64,000 nt of DNA, taken from Mesostigma viride. Taxonomy: Eukaryota; Streptophyta; Mesostigmatophyceae; Mesostigmatales; Mesostigmataceae. The stretch is taken from positions 1 through 64,000 of the forward strand of contig RPFO01002048.1 in assembly GCA_009746045.1 (NCBI GenBank), in the 5' to 3' direction. A program made the translations under genes and the position numbers. The notes beneath the pieces were generated by a model that did no database searches, had not been told where the DNA came from, and saw only the letters and a program-made list of their open reading frames with translations. Below are positions 56,120 through 64,000 of the stretch, one piece after another (positions within the stretch are counted from its first letter, which is position 1; the number at the start of each line of letters is the position of its first letter).

Positions 56120-57138
56120 ATGTCTATGTTCGGATTTCTTTTATCACGATGCTTAGGATGCCTTCCGACAGAAATCTGCTGCGCTACAGGTCGGGAATAC
56201 CTGAACTTGATATGCGTGGCCAGTGGCCATGGCAGCCGGGGTCGGTAAGAATTAACTTCGATAGCCATGAATAATGCGGAAAGTGAACGTTGTCCACCCG
56301 CTGCACAGGGAAAATGGCTGCACAGGAACGGCCTGACGTGATACTGTCGCAAAGCAGTTCTCATAAGCCGACAATTACACATTCGACTTATGATCGATAA
56401 TCGGCGCAGGCCTTCGACATTCAAGCGCGCATCGAAACGTCGTGAGGATTTCGGACATTTAGATGAAGTTGGATTGTTTTCGGCCCTCGTATTTGCCATG
56501 ATCTTGGCCATCCAATCTTTTTGCTTCGTGCACAGTTTGCGTTTGCAGTTAAGCGTAGGTACATGACAAGCTTGCGTTTGCGTTTGCGTTTGCGTTTGCC
56601 TTTGCCTTTGCCTTTGCGTATACATTTGCATGTGCGCTTGCGTTGCCGTTTGCTTATGCGTCCCAATGTATGTCTGGCTTTGGGCAATTCTATTTCCTTG
56701 TCGTTGGGATATGAGTGGGTGCTGGCGGTGGTGTTACTGTCGGCAGGTAGAGTGGCAGTGGCTTCAACTTCTGTTGCTTTTTCATTGCATTTGCATTTTC
56801 ATTGGGTCTCTGTAGTTAACAACTGCTTTAAATATCTTTGTTAATAGCCGGCTTCAGCTGTAATTTCGATTGCATGTTGCTTTTGAATTGCATTCGCACT
56901 GGGCACATGCAGTGGGCATTAGGCATTGGTAGTGCAATTACACATGCAGTCACACTTGCAATTGCAATGAAGTTGAAATTGAAGCTGCAGCTAAAATTTG
57001 CTACGTGCCTAACTGGTACAGTCGCATGTGCAGTCAACTTTGTGCTTGTTTATTATTATTATTTCTTCTTCTTATAATTTCTTCTTATTATTATTATAAT
57101 TTCTTCTTGCTTTTCGTAATGTGTGGTGGTTAGAATGG
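55948..57138. other. Non-coding interior of the TIR element
   Basis: No supported gene. It includes a hexanucleotide stretch of TTTGCG/TTTGCC (56572-56620) and T/TTC-rich stretches (57050-57110). Confidence 0.5.
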
Positions 57139-57142
57139 TGAT

Positions 57143-57296
57143 GGCAGGGGCAGGAGCAGGGGCAGGGGCAGGGGCAGGGGCAGGGGCAGGGGCAGGGGCA
57201 GGGGCAGGGGCAGGGGCAGGGGCAGGGGCAGGGGCAGGGGCAGGGGCAGGGGCAGGGGCAGGGGCAGGGGTAGGGGCAGGGGCAGGGGCAGGGGCA
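57143..57296. repeat. (GGGGCA)n hexanucleotide array
   Basis: About 25 tandem GGGGCA units with one GGGGTA variant. ORFs of alternating Gly-Ala or Ala-Pro across it are compositional. Confidence 0.97.
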
Positions 57297-57559
57297 ATCA
57301 TGAGTTGCTTTCGGCCTGGCATGTGCACCAGAACTGGCATATGTGCTCGCAATGCAGCTTGCTACTCTTGTTCCTTTTGTTTGCCTTTTCTTTTGTTTGG
57401 GAACTGTTCGTGCAGGGGGGTGGGATGAGGCCGCGAGTCTCTGGGCAGGGGCATTGACGTGGGTAGGTGTGTGTCTGGGCTAAGTCTGCAATTGTCGCTG
57501 CTGTGCTGTACTTCTGGCTGTGGCTTACGGTGCATTTGTGGCTTGGAGTAGGGGTGAGG

Positions 57560-58386
57560 CTAGGGTGGGCGCAGGCGCGGGCGTGGGCGTGGGCGTGGGC
57601 GTGAGCGTGGGCATGGGCGCGGGCGTGGGCGTGGGCGTGGGCGTGGGCGTGGGCGTGGGCGTGGGCGTGGGTGTGGGCGTGGGCGTGGGCGTGGGCGTGG
57701 GCGTGGGCGTGGGCGTGGGCGTGGGCGTGGGCGTTGGCATGGGCGTGGGCGTGGGCGTGGGCGTGGGCGTGGGCGTAGGCGTGGGAGTGGGCGTGGGCGT
57801 GGGCGTGGGCGTGGGCGTGGGCGTGGGCGTGGGCGTGGGCGTGGGTGTGGGTGTGGGCGTGGGCGTGGGCGTGGGTGTGGGCGTGGGCGTGGGCGTGGGC
57901 GTGGGCGTGGGCGTGGGTGTGGGTGTGGGTGTGGGCGTGGGCGTGGGCGTGGGCGTGGGCGTGGGCGTGGGCGTGGGCGTGGGCGTGGGCGTGGGCGTGG
58001 GCGTGGGCGTGGGCGTGGGCGTGGGCGTGGGCGTGGGCGTGGGCGTGGGCGTGGGCGTGGGCGTGGGCGTGGGCGTGGGCGTGGCGTGGGCGTGGGCGTG
58101 GGCGTGGGCGTGCGCGTGCGCGTGGGCGTGGGCGTGGGAGTGGGCGTTGGAGTGGGCGTGGGCGTGGGCGTGAGCGTGGGCGTGGGCGTGGGCGTGGGCG
58201 TGGGCGTGGGCGTGGGCGTGGGCGTGGGCGTGGGCGTGGGCGTGGGCGTGGGCGTGGGCGTGGGCGTGGGCATGGGCGTGGGCGTGGGCGTGGGCGTGGG
58301 CGTGGGCGTGGGCGTGGGCGTGGGCGTGGGCGTGGGCGTGGGCGTGGGCGTGAGCGTGGGCGTGGGCGTGGGCGTTGGCGTGGGTA
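57560..58386. repeat. (GTGGGC)n hexanucleotide array, first block
   Basis: About 830 bp of GTGGGC with sparse variants (GTGAGC, GTTGGC, ATGGGC, GTGGGT) and one phase slip near 58083. Flanked by AGTAGGGGTGAGGCTAGGGTG on the left and GTGGGTAGGTGTGTGTCT on the right, both of which recur with the second block. Confidence 0.97.
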
Positions 58387-58486
58387 GGTGTGTGTCTCAG
58401 CTACGTCTGCTATTGTTGCAGCTGCGCTCTACTTCTGGCTGTGGCTTTGGGTATAATTGTGGCTTGGAGTAGGGGTGAGGCTAGGG

Positions 58487-58706
58487 TGGGCGTGGGCGTG
58501 GGCGTGGGCGTGGGCGTGGGCGTGGGCGTGGGCGTGGGCGTGGGCGTGGGCGTGGGCGTGGGCGTGGGCGTGGGCGTGGGCGTGGGCGTGGGCGTGGGCG
58601 TGGGCGTGGGCGTGGGCGTGGGCGTGGGCGTGGGCGTGGGCATGGGCGTGGGCGTGGGCGTGGGCGTGGGCGTGGGCGTGGGCGTGGGCGTGGGCGTGGG
58701 TGAGAA
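58487..58706. repeat. (GTGGGC)n hexanucleotide array, second block
   Basis: About 220 bp of GTGGGC with one ATGGGC. The 100 bp before it (58381-58486) resembles the sequence before the first block (57459-57560), so array plus leader were duplicated as a unit. Confidence 0.97.
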
Positions 58707-58734
58707 TGGGCGGGTGCGGGGGCAGGGGCATGGG

Positions 58735-58873
58735 CATGGGCGGGGGCGGGGGCGGGGGCGGGGGCGGGGGCGGGGGCGGGGGCGGGGGCGGGGGCGGGGG
58801 GGGGCGGGGGCGGGGGCGGGGGCGGGGGCGGGGGCGGGGGCGGGGGCGGGGGCGGGGGCGGGGGCGGGGGCAT
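58735..58873. repeat. (GGGGGC)n hexanucleotide array
   Basis: About 23 tandem GGGGGC units with one interruption near 58800. Separated from the GTGGGC array by only 28 bp. Confidence 0.97.
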
Positions 58874-58963
58874 GGGCGTGTGCATGGGCGTTGGGGGGTC
58901 AGGGGGCTGGGGTTGGGTTTGGGTGGGTGGGTCATTGGTGCAATGTTTGGAGTTGGGGCTTGT

Positions 58964-58983
58964 GGGGGGGGGGGGGGGGGGGG
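58964..58983. repeat. Poly-G run of 20
   Basis: Uninterrupted guanine run downstream of the GGGGGC array. Its length is prone to sequencing error. Confidence 0.9.
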
Positions 58984-59635
58984 CATGGGGATTGCCATGC
59001 GCGTGCACGTGGGCGTCCGCGTGATCCTCTGTTCGTGTACATGTTCATGCATGTGCCATGACGGCACAATGCATGTCAGATTCGTGACTTTATCGTGTGT
59101 TCCCTAGTTGCAAGTATTACTGCTAAAATTCATTGCAGCATTCCATTCCTTGCATAATGCTTGATTGCTTGCATCAGTTCATTCTATACTTCGATCATGA
59201 CCTGAAGTGCTTAAGTATTACCAGACTCTCGCGCAGTGTCAGAATGTCCAATTTTTAGCACACATGCATGTTTGCACACCAAAGCCCTCATTCCCATGTT
59301 GATAAGGCTAAGTAAAACATTTTTTTTTTGTGCGGTGATCCACGAAATGCAGCTGTGAATGGCTCTAGGAGGTCACCAATGGTGGCCAGACCTGTTATTG
59401 AGCATTGGGAGACGTTACAGGGGCATCAATCACAGTTACATTTAGTTCATATGTAGTTCAATTTAGTACATTATAGTATAAATGTAGTAGAAAATAGTAC
59501 AACCTAGTATATTGTAGCATATACTAGTTCAACTACCTCCAGATGAGATCCAGGGGCTATGGGGACACTTTTTATGCAAAACTGAACTTGAAACAAGCAA
59601 AAAACAAGAAACTTGGAAAAACTCAAAATGTACTT
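58984..59635. other. Right subterminal non-coding part of the TIR element
   Basis: AT-richer DNA without a supported ORF. Near 59455-59525 there are repeated TTTAGTAC/TAGTAxA motifs. No counterpart of the left 172-bp repeats is seen. Confidence 0.5.
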
Positions 59636-59667
59636 GTGCTGGAGTACATTCTTAACGGCTGGCAGGG
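59636..59667 (-). repeat. Right TIR of the 8.44-kb element
   Basis: Reverse complement begins CCCTGCCAGCCGTTAAGAAT. Two mismatches to the left TIR. Followed by TAA (59668-59670). Confidence 0.9.
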
Positions 59668-59670
59668 TAA

Positions 59671-60960
59671 CCCAGGTTTGGACACGGTAGGTATGGGTTG
59701 AGCTGGTACCGCTGAAGGTGTGCTTTCTGGCTGACCACCTTCTTGGTTAGTGCCCTCATTGGCAGGTGGTCTAACCTGCTGTGGCTGGCTAGTAGGCTCA
59801 CTGAGGGTGACCTGTTGTGCACATGCGTTGTGGCTATCACACTCACCAGTGTGTGTTCCAAACTACCACTCACTGGGTACTCCAGATATACAAGGCAACT
59901 GTACTGAGCTGTCGAACATCAGCTCTTCTTCCTCTGCCACGTCTGACAGTGGAGTATAATACAATTTCATCCTGTGAGGTGAGCACTTGTGCACATGTCC
60001 AGTGTCATCGTGTTTCACATGCACAGTCTTACCTGTGCTGGAAAACTTGAGGATAGTGGCTGGGCCTAACCATGTCCCAACCTTCCCTAGCCCTGACTCT
60101 TTATAGAAGAGAACTATGTCCCCTTCCTTGAAGGAGGGGCGTGGATGCTTGGCATCCTTGGCTGCCAATCTGCTGGCAGCTAGCGTGGGCACGCTGTGCA
60201 TTGTACACAGCTAGTACCTCAGGTGGGTATATCCCAGCTTGTAACCCATCTGGTGTGATAATACCATAGGGTGCGATCTGCAGGAGTGGTCGTCTATTGA
60301 GTATCTGGCATAACTTAGTAGCGCACAGTGCCCTATCAGCGTATGACCCACTGTCAGCTAACAGGTTCTCACCTTCTTTGGCTACCAAGGTTTTAATAAA
60401 CCTAGTTGCCCTCTCAATGATACCTTGTCTCTCATGATCTTCTAGCCCGGCCAGGTCTATAGCTTCACAGCCCTCTGCACCAGCAAGGCAACTAAATTGC
60501 TGATCTAACAACAGTGCTTCTACTGGGTAGTACCTGGCTCAAGTGCTAATAATATAGCTCTGTGCACCTGAGACTTGTCCATACCAGGGAGAGGTTCTAT
60601 TGCTGTGTACCTGGACCATGCGTCCTTTAAAGCCAGATAGGGCTGTCCCTTGATATGGAACACATCCCCGACCACTCTGCCCTTGCACTTGGGTGGTGTA
60701 GCTACATGCCACTTGGGTGGTTTGGGTGCATACATTTGACAGTGCTGACAGTGTTTTCTGATCAGCTGACATGCCTTCCTGAGTGCCGTACCCCCCAATG
60801 CAGCTGCTTCCACCTCTGCACATACCTCATCATGACCATACAGTAAGTGCAGTTGCAATGCCAGCTCCTCATAACTGATGTTACTAGGAGCTTGGGTCAT
60901 GACCCTGGACACCTTGCCGGTACCAAGGAGGTGAACCTGGGTTCACTGTCAGAGGTTAAT
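59671..60960 (-). pseudogene. Copia-like integrase (HHCC, DDE core, C-terminal domain), frameshifted
   Basis: Minus-strand order. An N-terminal zinc-binding domain has HLLYGH (about 60850) and, 27 residues on, CQHC (about 60740). The catalytic core has GDVFHI (first Asp, about 60660), LDQQF (likely second Asp, about 60505) and HERQGIIERATRF (catalytic Glu, about 60410). The C-terminal part has KEGDIVLFYKE and GTWLGPATILKFS (60130-60050). A Pro/Gln-rich linker follows to 59671, where the TIR element cuts in. Frames change near 60520 and 60180, and a stop closes the last piece at 59863. The family enzyme inserts element cDNA into the host genome. The spacing resembles copia/gypsy integrases, and the following Pro-rich linker is typical of copia before RT. 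Confidence 0.8.
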
Positions 60961-61044
60961 TCTGTGTAATACTTCAACACTTTGCCAGCCGTGCTTACAG
61001 CCTTGACAGCTGAGCATGAAGGTGGAGAGTGAGAGGTAACAGAA

Positions 61045-61327
61045 TTAACTTGATGATCCTGTCAACACCCTCCCATCCTGTGTCCCTGCCTGGGCAGTGG
61101 AGCTGGATATTGGGTGGTGTAGGGGACATGACTCATCATGACACATGTGAGGGTGTGAGGACTTACATTTGGGGGGCTGCCACGGATCCTTGGTGCACTT
61201 GGCGGGGTCCCCGTGACTGAGGCGGTCCCATGCACTTGTGGCAGAGCACCTCCAGGTCGCCCGAGTGTTCCCTGTGTTTGTGGCACTTGTCCTTGATGTG
61301 ACCACGACGCCCACAACGTGTACATTT
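61045..61327 (-). pseudogene. CCHC zinc-knuckle region of the copia-like gag
   Basis: The frame KDLKCTRCGRRGHIKDKC (61327-61280) holds C-x2-C-x4-H-x4-C, followed by a second Cys pair CHKC near 61230 and a stop near 61165. It is one frame away from the upstream gag, whose frame ends at 61338, so a frameshift separates them. The remaining stretch to 60950 holds no protease motif. Confidence 0.7.
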
Positions 61328-64000
61328 CAAATCCTTCTAATGGGGTTGCAGCCGGACCCAGCCCCAGAAGTCTTGTTAGTATTCCCCCCTGGGGGGGATG
61401 ACCTACCCTGATCCCCTTCCCCTGCCCCTTGCCCTTGCCCTTGCCCTTGCCCTTGCCCTTGCATGCCCTTGCCCTTGCTAAGGCTCTTAGCAAACTGACT
61501 CATTAGAGTCTTAACCTCAGCCAGCGTCACAGGACACTTGTCCTTGGCCTTCCTGGCCTTACGCTCCTCATCTGACTCCTCCCCCCGGGTCCGCTTGACA
61601 GCAGGGGGGGAAGAGGTGGAGGGAGGGGGGGCAGAGTCCTGGCACAGTGGACCCAAGGCTAGCTGAACATAATCGAGAGCCTCTTTCATCGTCTCCCAGT
61701 GAGTAGCCAGGCCTGTGGTGATCATGGCAAAGGTGTTACGATCAAGGTTGAGTTTCTCTAGCAGGGAGTGCACAAGCCATTTGTGATCTAGCTTGCTAAC
61801 CTCGGGGTGTGCTTTCACCGCAAGTTCCCACTTCTTGATCTCTGCTACATAGTTCTGAGTTTCAACCTTATAGTTTTTCATCCAGTTGAACGCAGAGTAC
61901 ATATCAACAGCGGTGGGAGCAGACAGCAGGTCAGGCAAGTCACGCAGAAAACTCTCCCATGGTTCCCTACCCTGGGTATCCTGTCACCTGGGGTACCTCT
62001 GCATGCTGATAGATGGACACCAAGTGCTGGATGGAGGGATTAGATTGATGGAAGAAGCCCCCCTGCATGAGTGCCCCAAACCAGTTTTTCACATTCAGCT
62101 CCTCCCTAGCTAACTGAAGGGAAAGGAGGAGCTGAGCGCCCTGCTGCCTAGTGTGCCCCTCTGGCAGCCCCCTAACCAAAATCCTGTCAATTGGCCTATG
62201 CTCATTATAGACTGGCCAATCCTGAGAGGGTGAAGAAGGAGATGGAGAAGAAGACCTGCCCGGCTGGGGATGTAGCAGCATTGGCAGTGGTGGGAGGGCT
62301 AGGTAAAACCTGTGATGGCCTGCTACGCGATGCTGGCTGAGCTGGGGTGCTGGGTTCCTGCACGACATCTGCTGGTGAAGATGGTGAGTCCATGCCCCCC
62401 TGCACACCCTGCCTGTGTGCCTGCCGCTTGCGTGCCCTAGCTGCCTCCCATTGCTCAAAGGTGGGGGAGAGGGAAACATCACTGTCCTCTCTACTAGATG
62501 ATCTTGACTGCCGCGCTTCCCCCCCCGCTGGCTACCCGTATGTACACGCAACCAAGTGGGGAGATACGTACCTGCCTCCTCCAAGCACACCCGGTGCAAC
62601 TGCTGCACCATCTCCGGCCACCATCGTGGCCAGATTCACCCTGATCTTCTTGCCTCGCAGCAAGGTCTGCAGGGCGGGAATAAGTGCCTGGCACATCCTT
62701 CTGGTCATCGGCTCGATCGAGGGTTGATCAAGCAGGTGATACATGACCGCACACAACAAGCTGGCATATAATATATTCAGCCAACTTGTCGTCCAGCCTT
62801 TCGCTGGCCACCCCTTGGATGCCCTGGGCGCAGCGCTGAACTGCGCGCCAAAGGGCTGGGTCACGAAGGGAGACGACGTCATCCCCAGGGATGCGTGCCT
62901 CGGCTGTCAGACTCCATTTCCACGTCCTCCTCCCCTGCATGGGGGAGATGGACGATCCCTTGCCACAGCATGGGCCGTGGCACTGAGGTCCCTTGCCCTT
63001 GCCGGGGGCTTGGGACTGAGATGGGGGTGCCGAAGCATGCACCCGCCTTCACGGGTGGGTGGGTGTTGATGGCGTCGGTGTTGTCGGCGGATGCCGATGG
63101 TTCCGACTCAGCGGCGGGGGTGCCGTGGGGAGGCGACTGGCGCTTGACCTCCGCCCGCCGGGGAGTCGCTGCCGCTGTCGCTGCCGGCACTGCCGGGGTA
63201 GACGGGGCGCCCACGGGTGCAGCTGTCTTCGATGCCGCTGCCGGCAGGGTCGCTGCCGATGCCCGGCGGCGACGCCGTTGCTGCCGCCTGCTGCGACACC
63301 GTCGACGTCGCTGCTGAGCCCGGTGATGCTGTGGCAGCTCCCCAGCCAACTCGCGCTACACTTGGCATCTTGGGCAGCTCCTCTGCCGGCTTGGGTGGCC
63401 TGGCCACCACCGTGGCAGCTGCCGCCTGGCGCGACTCAGAGTACATGTCGTTGGCATGCACACCAATTGTCGCACCGCCAAGTAATACAGCCGGATCAAG
63501 ATTGCTACCTGGACGTCAGAAAGTCGGCGACCGACGTCCGGTCCACCGCGAGCTCCGCTGCTACTGCCTGAACAACAAACTTGGTCAGGACGATGCCGTC
63601 TGGAAGCGTGCTCTGCTGGCGCAACCGCCAGCCGTCGAAGGGAAAAAAGACGGGTACATTGCGTACCGGGATCTTGAATGGGATCGGACCCCATCCATTG
63701 ACATATACCTCACCTGCGTCCTGGGACGCAAGGGCCGGGTCCGCGCTGAGGTTCATACCTGCCAGCGCCCTCCCAACTGAGGTATTACCAGACGACGACT
63801 TCGTCTGGCCGGAGGTCACCTTTCTCCTGCGAGATGGCGAAGCCTGAGTCCCCTCCCTCCGAAGAGGAGGACTCCTCTTCCACCTGTCGCCCTGGGGCAG
63901 GTGGCATGAGGTTCGGGGCAACCTCGGACTCGTTGAAAGTCCCAGAGCCCCTGTTCCCCTGGGGGGCCGACGTCTCGGCAACGACAGCTTCACGCTGCCG
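61327..64000 (-). pseudogene. Copia-like gag, partial at the window edge
   Basis: Minus strand from beyond 64000. Pieces: VYVNGWGPIPFKIPVRNVPV and WRLRQQSTLPDGIVLTKFVV (63690-63540); an Ala/Pro/Ser-rich segment (63461-63108); DDVVSLRDPALWRAVQR (62890-62835); HRPIDRILVRGLPEGHT with NWFGALMQGGFFHQ (62200-62050); and the gag core NWMKNYKVETQNYVAEIKKW, WLVHSLLEKLNL, THWETMKEALDYVQLAL (61885-61650). A basic tail has a GKGKGMQGQGQGQ repeat (61480-61430). Several frame changes separate the pieces, so the copy is dead. The segment above 63100 could belong to a longer N-terminal extension or to other sequence; I group it by continuity and composition only. Confidence 0.6.

Larger units (their letters stand above)
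51226..59667. mobile_element. 8.44-kb TIR element with TAA target duplication
   Basis: 32-bp terminal inverted repeats (51226-51257; 59636-59667) match at 30 of 32 positions and begin CCCT(A/G)CCAGCC. TAA flanks both ends (51223-51225, 59668-59670). Three-base TWA duplications are characteristic of PIF/Harbinger, but no Harbinger transposase is recognisable, so assignment is tentative. Contents left to right: about 172-bp subterminal tandem repeats, a pyrimidine tract, a broken minus-strand multi-domain ORF, a second minus-strand ORF with a Cys cluster, a 615-bp palindrome, then GGG-containing hexanucleotide arrays. The motif AAATGTACTTC occurs next to the left TIR, in and beside the palindrome and, as AAATGTACTTG, next to the right TIR. 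Confidence 0.82.
43154..64000 (-). mobile_element. Decayed copia-like LTR element hosting two later insertions
   Basis: Minus-strand order is gag (>64000-61330), CCHC (61327-61160), integrase (60950-59863), Pro-rich linker (59860-59671), retropepsin (51222-50731) and RT/RNase H (44458-43154). The TIR element 51226-59667 splits the linker from the protease. The LTR element 44464-50725 splits the protease from the RT. Both insertions have matching target duplications (TAA, CACAC), so the flanks were contiguous before insertion. The element continues past the window end. Confidence 0.7.

Noticed and set aside
57520..59107. Long Val-Gly, Ala-Trp, Arg-Gly and Pro-rich ORFs
   Set aside because: Compositional products of hexanucleotide arrays in every frame.
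1..64000. tRNA, rRNA or snRNA genes
   Set aside because: I looked for clover-leaf or conserved rRNA signatures by eye and saw none convincing; a tRNA or Rfam covariance scan would be decisive.

Overview
This window looks like nuclear DNA of a flagellated, green-alga-like eukaryote. The evidence is GT-AG introns, GC-rich exons, a radial-spoke (flagellar axoneme) gene, and dense nested retrotransposons and TIR elements. The species cannot be fixed from sequence alone. Only two ordinary cellular genes are well supported: a three-exon ropporin/RSP11-like radial-spoke gene (minus, 33353-35928) and a SAC3/GANP-domain gene of the LENG8/THP3 type (plus, about 36988-38485). They are divergently arranged around a roughly 1 kb intergenic region. 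A third ORF (16726-18141), Gly/Gln-rich with a long poly-Gly tract, is possible but unidentified.

Layout. 1-16062: satellite of 19-21 bp monomers that runs off the left window edge. 16063-18700: GC-rich spacer plus the poly-Gly ORF. 18700-21800: broken, inverted fragments of an APE-type LINE family. 22080-25260: spacer, then a decayed LTR-retrotransposon gag. 25270-32790: a three-layer nest, in which an old plus-strand LINE is split by a TIR element with a 15-bp target duplication, itself split by a 5.55-kb minus-strand LINE (ORF1, broken ORF2, tandem 5' monomers, TTAA-repeat tail, GGGTAT target duplication). 33353-38485: the two cellular genes. 38720-41002: a TTAA-flanked TIR element without a visible transposase. 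41060-43150: LINE remnant and spacer.

43154-64000 is a decayed copia-like element on the minus strand (gag, CCHC, integrase, retropepsin, RT/RNase H) split by two later insertions. The first is a 6.26-kb gag-only LTR retrotransposon (44464-50725) with nearly identical LTRs, PBS, PPT and CACAC target duplication. The second is an 8.44-kb TIR element (51226-59667) with a TAA target duplication. It carries about 172-bp subterminal tandem repeats, a broken multi-domain ORF, a gap-free 615-bp palindrome that duplicates a gene start and its upstream DNA head-to-head, and kilobase-scale G-rich hexanucleotide arrays.

The strongest candidates for something new are the 8.44-kb TIR element with its palindrome, the TIR element with a 15-bp target duplication at 26218/32471, and the gag-integrase-protease order of the copia-like remnant. 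All calls come from reading by eye; percentages are estimates and no searches were run.
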